Counted from the first letter of the stretch, positions 1-6,154 are shown. The stretch: 7,720 nt of DNA from Tannerella sp. (GCA_031275525.1 JAISOP010000045.1:1-7720); one strand, 5' to 3'. Numbers and translations are program-made. The notes: generated from the letters alone by a model not told the origin.

Positions 1-148
1 CACAACTCGGTGACGACGATCGTCACAACGCGGTGACGATGATCGTCACAACTCGGTGACGACGATCGTCACAACTCGGTGACGATGATCGTCACAACTC
101 GGTGACGACGATCGTCACAACCCGGTGACGATAACCGGCACAACTCGG
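1..148. repeat. 23-bp tandem repeat array with internal dyad (left end cut by window)
   Basis: Six 23-bp units start at 1, 24, 47, 70, 93 and 116, followed by a 10-nt partial unit at 139-148. Each of the first five units holds the 17-bp inverted repeat GTGACGANGATCGTCAC (7-bp arms, 3-nt centre), with 6-nt linkers of the form AACNCG. Odd units read GACGACGATC and even units GACGATGATC, giving a 46-bp higher-order period. GATC recurs every 23 bp at 18, 41, 64, 87 and 110. Unit 6 is degenerate (GATAACCGG), as expected at an array edge. The array begins at or before base 1, so its true length is unknown. The unit carries TGA on the plus strand and a TGA across each unit junction on the minus strand, which argues against coding. 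Its function is unknown; clustered sites for a dimeric DNA-binding protein or a simple minisatellite are both possible. Confidence 0.93.
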
Positions 149-184
149 AAAATCTATGAACTCGCTCCGCTCAAACAACAATGA

Positions 185-259
185 GGGCGTATGCGATACG
201 CCCCTACAGCACGCCCCAACCTATACGGCCAACGACGTAGGGGCAACCCTTGCGGTTGC
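185..259. repeat. Composite intergenic hairpin element
   Basis: Three dyads are packed together. GGGCGTAT (185-192) pairs with ATACGCCC (196-203) around a GCG loop. GCAACC (243-248) pairs with GGTTGC (254-259) around CTTGC. GCCCCTAC (200-207) is the inverted copy of GTAGGGGC (237-244), so the whole block could fold as one larger structure. It sits between the tandem array and the dikinase terminator with no gene of its own. It resembles the short REP-like palindromic elements dispersed in many bacterial genomes, but that is an inference from appearance. Confidence 0.6.
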
Positions 260-312
260 AATAGCAATCATTGGAATGACATTCGGATAACAGCTGTGAC
301 CGCCGATTCGCC

Positions 313-344
313 CCCCTCCCCTTGTGGGGAGGGGTCGGGGGAGA
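313..344. repeat. GC-rich hairpin repeat (CCCCTCCCC / GGGGAGGGG)
   Basis: CCCCTCCCC (313-321) and GGGGAGGGG (326-334) form a perfect 9-bp stem around the tetraloop TTGT. A further G-run follows (TCGGGGGAGAGG). The look is that of the widespread CCCCTCCCC...GGGGAGGGG intergenic palindromes found in many unrelated bacteria; I infer a dispersed repeat. No T-tract follows on either strand, so it is not an obvious intrinsic terminator. Confidence 0.6.
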
Positions 345-382
345 GGTTCAATAGAGACCGGACCCGCAAAGACAGACGCCAT

Positions 383-405
383 GCCAAGAGGCTTTTGAGA
401 CAGCC
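383..405. repeat. Dispersed 23-bp motif, copy A
   Basis: This 23-nt sequence, beginning GCCAAGAGGC and ending GAGACAGCC, recurs identically at 5721-5743. Here GAGGCT (388-393) and AGCCTC (402-407) form a 6-bp dyad around TTTGAGAC. The similarity extends weakly upstream (ACGCCATGCC here against ACGTCACGCC in the other copy). It is probably one end or core of a dispersed non-coding element. GAGGCT...AGCCTC dyads of this kind are also seen at insertion-sequence ends, but no transposase is present. Confidence 0.7.
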
Positions 406-635
406 TCCACTGCTCAAGTTGAACACAAAAACAAAACCGCCCGGCGAAAGATATAACGCATGTTATGCAACCTCCCTTGCAGGACCCTGTCATCAAGTAA
501 AGGGCCATCGGGAAGACACGCCGCAGGCGTTATGCCGTGCGCCGTATAAACACAGGGGGTTGCAGGTGCGTGCGCCGAGCAGGGAAAGCAAAGCCTTTTT
601 GCGAGTTTTGTGGGGGAACAATAAAGTGAATGGAA
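406..635. other. Intergenic stretch without a recognisable gene
   Basis: I see no gene here. Frames are open on both strands but have low-complexity, arginine/cysteine-rich translations with no recognisable family. Only small dyads are visible, such as ACGCC-GCA-GGCGT at 518-530 and ATAAC-GCAT-GTTAT near 452-465. I looked for signal-recognition-particle RNA, tmRNA and RNase P signatures and saw none. Confidence 0.5.
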
Positions 636-678
636 AACAGCCTGATCATACAAGCGAAGCAGGTATAATCAGGCTGTT
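636..678 (-). terminator. Terminator hairpin downstream of ppdK
   Basis: The arms 636-651 and 663-678 are 16 nt each and pair at 15 of 16 positions (AACAGCCTGAT with ATCAGGCTGTT, then one C/A mismatch, then ATAC with GTAT) around an 11-nt loop. The stem begins 29 nt past the ppdK stop codon. Read on the minus strand it ends in GTTTTCC, a short T-tract, so termination is probably intrinsic with a weak U-tail. No gene enters it from the plus side. Confidence 0.75.
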
Positions 679-707
679 ACAAAGTCAAGCGGTGCAGTAC
701 AGGGCAA

Positions 708-3428
708 TTATTTTTCGATGGCTGCCTGCGCGGCCGCGACCCGGGCGATGGGCACGCGGAAGGGCGAACAGCTGACGTAGTTCAGCCCTACCTGGTGGCA
801 GAACTTAACCGACGAAGGCTCGCCGCCGTGTTCGCCGCAGATGCCGCATTTCAAATCCGGGCGGATGGTGCGGCCTTTTTCGGCGGCCATGCGCACCAGT
901 TGTCCTACCCCGTTGCGGTCGAGCACCTGGAAGGGATCGAACTTTAGGATTTTCTTCTCCAGATAGATGGGCAGGAAGGAGGCAATGTCGTCGCGCGAAT
1001 AGCCGAACGTCATTTGCGTCAGGTCGTTGGTGCCGAACGAGAAGAACTCGGCGGCCGAAGCAATCCGGTCGGCGGTCAGGGCGGCACGCGGGATTTCAAT
1101 CATCGTACCCACCTTGTACTCAATCGTGTCGCCGGCTTCCTCGAAGAGGCGGGCGGCCGTGGCGCGGATGATTTTCTCCTGGGCGAGGAACTCATGCAGG
1201 ATACCGGTCAGCGGCACCATGATTTCGGGATAGGTCGTCACGCCTTCCTTCTTCAGGGCAAGTGCGGCGCCGAGGATGGCCCGCGTCTGCATCTCCGTGA
1301 TTTCGGGATAGGTATTGCCCAGGCGGCACCCGCGGTGTCCGAGCATGGGGTTGTTTTCGTGAAGGGCTTCCACGCGCCGGACGACGACTTCGACGTCCAC
1401 GCCCATCGCATCGGCCAGTTCCTGCTGTCCCCTGGCATCGTGCGGCACAAACTCGTGCAGCGGCGGGTCGAGCAGTCGAACCGTCACCGGATAGCCGGCC
1501 ATGGCGCGGAAGATGCCTTCGAAATCGGCCTGCTGGTAGGGCAGCAGTTTGCCCAGCGCCTTCTTGCGGGCTTCCGTATTTTCGGCCAGGATCATTTCGC
1601 GCATGGCCTTGATCTTTTCGCCTTCAAAGAACATGTGTTCGGTACGGCAAAGCCCGATGCCGACGGCTCCGAAGCGGCGTGCCTGGAGGGCGTCCTGCGG
1701 CGTGTCGGCATTGGTGCGTACCGACATTTTCGTGTATTTGTCGGCCAGCCGCATCAGCTCGTTGAAATCGCCCGTCAGTTCCGGATCCTGCGTGGGAATC
1801 TGTCCCTCAAACACCTCGCCCGTTGTCCCGTTCAGCGAGATATAGTCGCCTTCTTTCAGCACCTTCCCGTCCACTTCGACCGTTTTTTTCTTGTAGTCGA
1901 TGTTCAGCACGCCGGCGCCCGATACGCAGCACTTGCCCATGCCGCGGGCCACCACGGCCGCGTGCGAGGTCATTCCGCCGCGTGCCGTCAGGATGCCTTC
2001 GGCGGCAGCCATGCCGGCCAGGTCTTCGGGCGAGGTCTCGATGCGTACCAGGACGACGTTTTTACCGGCCTTGTGCCAAGCGGCGGCTTCGTCGGCGAAG
2101 AAGACCACCTGACCGGTTGCGGCGCCCGGCGATGCCGGCAAGCCCTTTGCCAGTACGGTGGCTTTCTTTAATTCCTTTTTGTCGAAAACGGGGTGCAGCA
2201 GTTCGTCCAGTTTGTTGGGTTCGATCCGCGCGAGCGCCGTTTTTTCGTCGATCATGCCCTGGCGAAACAGGTCCATGGCGATTTTCACCATCGCCGCACC
2301 CGTCCGTTTGCCGTTGCGCGTCTGGAGGAACCAGAGCTTGCCTTCCTGCACGGTAAATTCCATGTCCTGCATGTCGCGGTAATGGTTTTCGAGTTTGGTC
2401 TGGATGGCGTCGAGTTCCTTGAAAATCTCCGGCATGGCTTCCTCCATCGACGGGTAGTGGGCGATTCGCTCTTCTTCGCTCACGGCGGCCCGTTCGGCCC
2501 ATATCTGCGATCCGGCCTTTGTGATCTGCTGCGGCGTGCGGATACCGGCGACCACGTCTTCGCCCTGCGCGTTGATCAGGTATTCGCCGTTAAACACATC
2601 CTCCCCGTTGCCGGCATCGCGCGAGAAGCAGACGCCCGTAGCCGAGGTGTTGCCCATGTTGCCGAAGACCATGGCCTGTACCGTCACGGCCGTACCCCAT
2701 TCGTCCGGGATGCTTTCCATCTTGCGGTACAGGATGGCACGCTCGTTCATCCACGAGTCAAAAACGGCGCAGACGGCGCCCCAGAGCTGTTCGTAGGCCG
2801 ATACCGGAAAGTCTTTCCCGGTGCGTTCCCTGACGGCGGCCTTGAATTTCTTCACAAGCTCCTTCAGGTCGTTTACGTCCAGAGCGTTGTCCAGCTTGAC
2901 GCCTTTGGCTGCCTTTACTTCTTCGATGATTTCCTCGAACGGGTCGATGTCGTTCTTGTTCACCGGCTTCATGCCCAGCACCACGTCGCCGTACATCTGT
3001 ACAAACCGGCGGTACGAATCCCAGGCGAAACGCGCATTTCCGGTCTTACGTGCCAGCCCTTCCACCACCTCGTCGTTCAGTCCGAGGTTCAGGATCGTGT
3101 CCATCATCCCCGGCATCGAGGCGCGAGCGCCGCTGCGGACGGAGACCAGCAGGGGATTGGCTACGTTGCCGAACTTGCTGTTCATCAGCGTCTCGATGTG
3201 CTTTACCGCCTGTTCCACCTCGTTCTGCAACAACGCCACGACGTTCTCTTTCCCGATTTGATTGTATTCGGTACAAACGTCCGTCGTGATTGTAAATCCC
3301 GGAGGCACGGGCACGCCTATCAAATTCATTTCCGCCAGGTTGGCGCCTTTTCCTCCCAGCAGATTCTTCATGTCTGCTTTCCCTTCGGCTTTTCCGTTTC
3401 CGAAAGTATAAACCCTTTTAATTTCCAT
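708..3428 (-). CDS. ppdK: Pyruvate, phosphate dikinase (PPDK)
   Basis: A cytoplasmic enzyme that reversibly converts pyruvate, ATP and phosphate to PEP, AMP and pyrophosphate, linking glycolysis and gluconeogenesis in anaerobes that save ATP through pyrophosphate. The 906 aa match the usual 870-910 aa. Order: an ATP-grasp nucleotide-binding half (about residues 1-370, with LLGGKGANLAEM and SVRSGARASMPGMMDTILNLG), a swivelling phosphohistidine domain (about 430-545, with GGMTSHAAVVARG and catalytic His489, numbering from the chosen start), and a C-terminal PEP/pyruvate TIM barrel (about 555-906, ending in CGICGEHGGEPSS with catalytic Cys864). The ATG at 3428 (MEIKRVYTFGNG) fits the family N-terminus better than the in-frame ATG at 3437, which would add three residues. 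No Shine-Dalgarno is visible at either. The gene is monocistronic, with a promoter about 40 nt upstream and a hairpin terminator 29 nt downstream. No frameshift or missing motif was seen. Confidence 0.98.
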   Translation of the reverse strand: MEIKRVYTFGNGKAEGKADMKNLLGGKGANLAEMNLIGVPVPPGFTITTDVCTEYNQIGKENVVALLQNEVEQAVKHIETLMNSKFGNVANPLLVSVRSGARASMPGMMDTILNLGLNDEVVEGLARKTGNARFAWDSYRRFVQMYGDVVLGMKPVNKNDIDPFEEIIEEVKAAKGVKLDNALDVNDLKELVKKFKAAVRERTGKDFPVSAYEQLWGAVCAVFDSWMNERAILYRKMESIPDEWGTAVTVQAMVFGNMGNTSATGVCFSRDAGNGEDVFNGEYLINAQGEDVVAGIRTPQQITKAGSQIWAERAAVSEEERIAHYPSMEEAMPEIFKELDAIQTKLENHYRDMQDMEFTVQEGKLWFLQTRNGKRTGAAMVKIAMDLFRQGMIDEKTALARIEPNKLDELLHPVFDKKELKKATVLAKGLPASPGAATGQVVFFADEAAAWHKAGKNVVLVRIETSPEDLAGMAAAEGILTARGGMTSHAAVVARGMGKCCVSGAGVLNIDYKKKTVEVDGKVLKEGDYISLNGTTGEVFEGQIPTQDPELTGDFNELMRLADKYTKMSVRTNADTPQDALQARRFGAVGIGLCRTEHMFFEGEKIKAMREMILAENTEARKKALGKLLPYQQADFEGIFRAMAGYPVTVRLLDPPLHEFVPHDARGQQELADAMGVDVEVVVRRVEALHENNPMLGHRGCRLGNTYPEITEMQTRAILGAALALKKEGVTTYPEIMVPLTGILHEFLAQEKIIRATAARLFEEAGDTIEYKVGTMIEIPRAALTADRIASAAEFFSFGTNDLTQMTFGYSRDDIASFLPIYLEKKILKFDPFQVLDRNGVGQLVRMAAEKGRTIRPDLKCGICGEHGGEPSSVKFCHQVGLNYVSCSPFRVPIARVAAAQAAIEK

Positions 3429-3461
3429 ATCATGCATATTTTAGTGATTTTGCTATCTAGG

Positions 3462-3501
3462 AGTTGCAAATGTAGCAACTTTTTCCCGAATAGAAAAAGT
3501 T
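3462..3501 (-). promoter_or_regulatory. Bacteroidetes-type ppdK promoter with overlapping dyads
   Basis: Read on the minus strand, TACATTTG (3474-3467) matches the Bacteroidetes -7 consensus TAnnTTTG, about 38 nt before the chosen ppdK ATG. That would give a leader of roughly 25-35 nt. The -33 element is poor; the region is T-rich (ACTTTTTC). Two dyads flank or overlap the -7 box: AGTTGC (3462-3467) with GCAACT (3475-3480), and AACTTTTTC (3477-3485) with GAAAAAGTT (3493-3501), the latter a perfect 9-bp pair filling the spacer. Their position makes them candidate operators, or the second a short terminator; neither is tested. Confidence 0.6.
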
Positions 3502-3620
3502 CGATTGTATTTTTAAGGCGGTGCGATACGGTCTCAGCCCTGTCGGCTTGCATACAAAACTGTGAAACAACGTCTTTAGAGGTTTCCTCAGGATAAAACG
3601 CACGTATGCGTATAATCCGA
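3502..3620. other. Intergenic stretch between ppdK promoter and tandem array
   Basis: No gene is recognisable. It contains TTTAGAGGTTTCCT (3575-3588), which recurs with one difference at 5950-5963, and a short dyad ACGCA-CGTA-TGCGT at 3599-3612 just before the array. The last bases (TATAATCCGAATT) look like a decayed repeat unit. Confidence 0.4.
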
Positions 3621-3802
3621 ATTGGAAGTATGCTTCCATTCCAATTGGAAGTATGCTTCCTTTCCGACTGGAAGTATGCTTCCATTCCGATTGGAAGTAT
3701 GCTTCCTTTCCGACTGGAAGTATGCTTCCATTCCGACTGGAAGTATGCTTCCATTCCGACTGGAAGTATGCTTCCTTTCCGATTGGAAATATGCTTCCTT
3801 CC
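3621..3802. repeat. 23-bp tandem repeat array (8 units), open in all six frames
   Basis: GGAAG starts at 3624, 3647, 3670, 3693, 3716, 3739, 3762 and 3785, exactly 23 bp apart. The core is GGAAGTATGCTTCC, a dyad (GGAAG/CTTCC around TATG), followed by a variable 9-nt tail such as ATTCCGACT or TTTCCGACT. The last unit is degenerate (GGAAATATGCTTCCTTCC). The unit length matches the array at 1-148 but the sequence is unrelated. Because 23 is not a multiple of 3 and the units contain no stop triplet on either strand, all six frames stay open, so long reading frames across it are artefacts of the repeat. It lies between the divergent starts of ppdK and ugd, where copy-number change could alter spacing to ugd. 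Confidence 0.95.
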
Positions 3803-3841
3803 GTCCCTGGTACGGCTACAAGCAGCGGCGTGTCGTAAACG

Positions 3842-3988
3842 ATGGTACGCGGGGCCTTTAGCAGCGTGCTTCCGCTGGAAAACCGCTACCACATCGCTGT
3901 AGTCAATAAAAGCATGAACCGGGAAGAGAGGGATTTTGCGTATTTCGGGAAAAACGCCTACTTTTACGCCCTGTTAAAAAAAAGATAA
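3842..3988 (+). CDS. Small ORF or C-terminal gene remnant upstream of ugd
   Basis: This 48-codon frame (ATG 3842, TAA 3986-3988) ends 6 nt before the ugd ATG, close enough for co-transcription. I do not recognise the protein. Its sequence is not low-complexity: it contains LENRYHIAVVNKSMNREERD and FGKNAYFYALLKKR, with a charged and aromatic composition typical of a cytoplasmic protein's C-terminus. No signal peptide or membrane segment is visible. Immediately upstream, a second frame (3808-3861, reading WYGYKQRRVVNDGTRG) runs into this one at the run GGGG (3851-3854). Dropping one G would join them. The upstream portion then disappears into the 23-bp array. I favour a degraded gene truncated or displaced by the array over an intact small protein, though an independent short gene cannot be excluded. 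Confidence 0.4.
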   Translation: MVRGAFSSVLPLENRYHIAVVNKSMNREERDFAYFGKNAYFYALLKKR

Positions 3989-3994
3989 CGGAGT

Positions 3995-5308
3995 ATGAAG
4001 ATCGTAATTGTAGGAACCGGATATGTGGGGTTGGTGACGGGTACTTGTTTTGCCGAAATGGGTACCGAGGTATATTGTGTGGATATTGACCACCGGAAGA
4101 TAGAAAACTTGAAAAAGGGGATCGTTCCTATTTACGAGCCGGGACTGGAAGAAATGGTGATCCGGAATTATGAAGTCGGGCGGCTTCATTTCACCACCGA
4201 CCTGGCGTCGGTGATTAATGAGGTGGAAGTGTTGTTCAGCGCCGTGGGGACGCCGCCGGACGAGGACGGTAGCGCCGACCTGAAGTATGTGCTGGATGTT
4301 GCCCGGACGGTGGGGCAGTGTATGACGAAATACCTGCTGGTGGTGACCAAGAGTACGGTGCCGATCGGTACCGCACAAAAAGTCAGGCAATCGATCCTGG
4401 ACGAACAGACCAAACGGGGTGTGTCTATCGACTTTGACATTGCTTCCAATCCGGAATTCCTGAAGGAAGGCGCGGCGGTAAAGGATTTCATGCATCCCGA
4501 CCGGATTGTGGTCGGCGTGGAAACCGAGCGGGCGAAGAGACTGATGGAAAAACTGTATCATCCCTTCATGCTGAATAATTTTCGCATCATTTACATGGAT
4601 GTCCCGTCGGCTGAAATGACGAAATACGCTGCGAATGCGATGCTGGCCACGCGCATCAGTTTCATGAACGACATGGCGAATCTTTGCGAGATCATGGGGG
4701 CGGATATTAATATGGTGCGCAAGGGGATCGGGGCGGATAACCGCATCGGGAGCAGCTTCCTGTATTCCGGCTGCGGCTATGGCGGTTCCTGTTTTCCCAA
4801 GGATGTGAAAGCGCTGATCAAGACGGCGCAAACACAGCATTACCCGATGCGTATCCTGCAGGCGGTGGAGGAGGTGAACGAAGACCAGAAAACCATCCTG
4901 TTTCGCAAACTCCGGAAAGTGTATGGCGCCGACCTGAACGGTAAACAGATTGCGTTGTGGGGGTTGGCCTTTAAACCGGAAACGGACGATATGCGCGAAG
5001 CGCCGGCGCTGGTTCTAATCGAAGCCCTACTGAAGGCGGGCTGCCGCGTGACGGCATACGATCCTGTTGCGATACCGGAAGCCCGGCGGCGGATTGGCGA
5101 CTGCATCCGTTATGCAAAGGATATTTATGAAGCGGTTGACGGGGCCGAGGCGTTACTGATTGTGACCGAATGGAAGGAATTCCGTTTGCCGTCGTGGACG
5201 GCCGTGAAACAGCGGATGAGAAAGCCGGTGATCCTTGACGGCCGAAATATTTACGATCCGAACGAACTGACCGAAGCCGGCTTCACCTATCACTGCATCG
5301 GGCGATAA
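3995..5308 (+). CDS. ugd: UDP-glucose 6-dehydrogenase
   Basis: A cytoplasmic enzyme that oxidises UDP-glucose to UDP-glucuronate with two NAD+, supplying precursor for capsule, exopolysaccharide or lipopolysaccharide sugars. The 437 aa match bacterial Ugd length. The N-terminal Rossmann domain has GTGYVG at residues 7-12 and an acidic Asp30 at the end of the second strand for NAD ribose. KSTVPIGT (119-126), NPEFLKEGAAVKDFMHPDR (152-170) and EMTKYAANAMLATRISFMN (207-225, with Lys210 and Asn214) are family signatures. The catalytic cysteine is Cys266 in GYGGSCFPKD, with Asp270 after it. The C-terminal UDP-binding domain has LAFKPETDDMREAPAL (324-339). The HPDRIVVG segment and overall fit favour UDP-glucose over UDP-N-acetyl-sugar dehydrogenases, though substrate is not proven by sequence. 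A short GGAG lies 4-5 nt before the ATG. No polysaccharide cluster genes are beside it. Confidence 0.97.
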   Translation: MKIVIVGTGYVGLVTGTCFAEMGTEVYCVDIDHRKIENLKKGIVPIYEPGLEEMVIRNYEVGRLHFTTDLASVINEVEVLFSAVGTPPDEDGSADLKYVLDVARTVGQCMTKYLLVVTKSTVPIGTAQKVRQSILDEQTKRGVSIDFDIASNPEFLKEGAAVKDFMHPDRIVVGVETERAKRLMEKLYHPFMLNNFRIIYMDVPSAEMTKYAANAMLATRISFMNDMANLCEIMGADINMVRKGIGADNRIGSSFLYSGCGYGGSCFPKDVKALIKTAQTQHYPMRILQAVEEVNEDQKTILFRKLRKVYGADLNGKQIALWGLAFKPETDDMREAPALVLIEALLKAGCRVTAYDPVAIPEARRRIGDCIRYAKDIYEAVDGAEALLIVTEWKEFRLPSWTAVKQRMRKPVILDGRNIYDPNELTEAGFTYHCIGR

Positions 5309-5403
5309 GCAGCGCGACAAAATTTAATCGGTTCATTCTTTTTTTGAGGCGCTATGCATTTTGCACCCCCCTTTCCACTGTTCACTGTTGTGTAAGGTGG
5401 TTT

Positions 5404-5427
5404 GTTCTTTTTCTTGATAAAAAGAAC
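5404..5427 (+). terminator. Hairpin downstream of ugd, possible terminator
   Basis: GTTCTTTTT (5404-5412) and AAAAAGAAC (5419-5427) make a perfect 9-bp stem around CTTGAT, about 95 nt after the ugd stop. The loop CTTGAT is also complementary to ATCAAG at 5433-5438, allowing an alternative pairing. The stem is A/T-rich and no T-tract follows on the plus strand, so this may be a dispersed palindrome rather than a true terminator. A poly-T run at about 5338-5345 is nearer the gene but lacks a good stem. Confidence 0.4.
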
Positions 5428-5463
5428 CCAGAATCAAGGCTTCGTGCGCTTGGTTTCACATTT

Positions 5464-5601
5464 GTCTGAACTGTGATTTTTGTGATTCATGTGATTGGAA
5501 TGATTTGTTGATTCATTATGGCCCTCACAAAAATCAAATGTGATAGGATGAATCATAACAATCATTCCAATCATAAAAATCAGATAAATCACAGTTCGGA
5601 C
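5464..5601. repeat. Large imperfect palindrome built of TGATT motifs
   Basis: The left arm (5464-5516, starting GTCTGAACTGTGATTT) and the right arm (5548-5601, whose complement starts GTCCGAACTGTGATTT) are inverted copies over 53-54 nt with few mismatches, separated by a 31-nt loop. Both arms share the stretch ATGATTGGAATGATT or its close variant GTGATTGGAATGATT. Within each arm TGATT recurs every 8-11 bp. The element could form a very long hairpin on either strand. I infer a non-autonomous dispersed element; no gene for its movement is in the window. Translations through it are His/Asn or Met/Ile-rich strings typical of non-coding repeats. Confidence 0.85.
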
Positions 5602-5720
5602 AACAGCATCGATTTTTACGCCTTCCTCGCTACTTAACGGCTCACCACTTGAGGCCGCCCCCAACCCATGCGGGCGGGCTTCCGGAACAGCGCCGCGGCG
5701 GGGCAAGTCCGCAACGTCAC

Positions 5721-5743
5721 GCCAAGAGGCTTTTGAGACAGCC
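5721..5743. repeat. Dispersed 23-bp motif, copy B
   Basis: Identical over 23 nt to 383-405, in the same orientation, about 5.3 kb away. Its last three bases are the first three of the 21-bp tandem array, so it marks the array edge precisely. The dyad of copy A is weakened here to GGCT/AGCC because the base after AGCC is G rather than T. Confidence 0.7.
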
Positions 5744-5914
5744 GCACTGTTAAATAATGGCGCCGCACTGCAAAATAACACCGCCGCAGTGTTAAATAAC
5801 ATCGCCGCAGTGCAAAATAACACCGCCACAGTGTTAAATAATATCGCCGCAACGTTAAATGAGATCGCCGCATGGCAAAATAACACCGCCACATGGCAAA
5901 ATAACATCGCCGCA
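5741..5914 (+). repeat. 21-bp tandem array encoding open heptapeptide repeats (possible coding remnant)
   Basis: Eight 21-bp units run from 5741 to 5908, each starting GCC(G/A)CA, then a partial GCCGCA. Unit types with TTAAAT and CAAAAT alternate at first, giving a 42-bp higher-order period. On the plus strand one frame reads heptads such as AALQNNT, AAVLNNI and AAWQNNT. This frame is open from 5588 to the TGA at 5963-5965, ending SGNKPFFLEVP, but it has no ATG, and no GTG or TTG before the array. Variation includes synonymous AAT/AAC changes but also many replacements. I treat it as a minisatellite that may derive from a coding repeat, not as an expressed gene. Confidence 0.85.
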
Positions 5915-5922
5915 GAGGTTTC

Positions 5923-5947
5923 GGAGCTGTCCGGAAATAAACCATTC
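5923..5947. repeat. GGAGCTGTC...GAAATAAACCAT motif, copy 1
   Basis: GGAGCTGTC, two variable bases, then GAAATAAACCAT. The same arrangement recurs at 7557-7581 immediately after xerD. Just downstream, TTTAGAGGTTCCCT (5950-5963) matches 3575-3588 at 13 of 14 positions. These shared words suggest pieces of a dispersed element family. Confidence 0.65.
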
Positions 5948-5973
5948 TTTTTAGAGGTTCCCTGAATCGAATA

Positions 5974-6108
5974 GCTTTTATACTTTGCACGGCATGGTTT
6001 TGTGCATTCAGGGAATGGAGCGAAGCTTTTAAGCCTTTTAGGCCTCGGTGGAACCGAACTACACAGAACCGGTCATGCACAAAACTATACCGTGCACGGT
6101 ATAAAACC
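5974..6108. repeat. 34-bp inverted repeats with a perfect 18-bp palindrome
   Basis: The arm at 5974-6007 and the inverted arm at 6075-6108 match at 29 of 34 positions; the inner 11 bases, GTTTTGTGCAT, are identical. They flank a 67-nt loop that itself contains a small dyad TCGGT-GGA-ACCGA (6045-6057). The right arm includes TATACCGTGCACGGTATA (6086-6103), a perfect 18-bp palindrome; the left arm has drifted from it. An overlapping pair, TTCCCTGAAT (5958-5967) with ATTCAGGGAA (6006-6015), gives an alternative fold. It could be a miniature inverted-repeat element or a structured RNA; no flanking target duplication was identified. Confidence 0.8.
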
Positions 6109-6154
6109 CGGCATACTGTTTACAACACGGTTTATTTGACGGAAGGGAAGGGTG

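Noticed and set aside
1..148. CRISPR array
   Set aside because: Units are contiguous with 6-nt constant linkers and no unique spacers; the same applies to the arrays at 3621-3802 and 5741-5908. No cas genes are present.
313..344. G-quadruplex
   Set aside because: Only three runs of four or more G occur close together, and the perfect hairpin with the C-runs is the simpler structure.
1014..2171. Long plus-strand frames antisense to ppdK (also 2193-3596)
   Set aside because: They are shadows of a GC-rich gene whose minus-strand product matches PPDK from end to end.
3368..3892. 174-codon minus-strand frame through the 23-bp array, overlapping the ppdK start
   Set aside because: It is open only because the array has no stop triplets on either strand; it overlaps the promoter and first codons of ppdK and has no family resemblance.
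3606..3902. Plus-strand frames reading WKYASIPIGSMLPFRLE-type repeats
   Set aside because: All three plus frames give the same 23-residue pattern because 23 bp is not a multiple of 3; this is a repeat artefact.
5434..6080. Minus-strand frames of about 150 codons across the palindrome and the 21-bp array
   Set aside because: They translate repeats into low-complexity strings (RRCYF, AAVLF, NHKNHS), run over several independent palindromes and have no recognisable domain.
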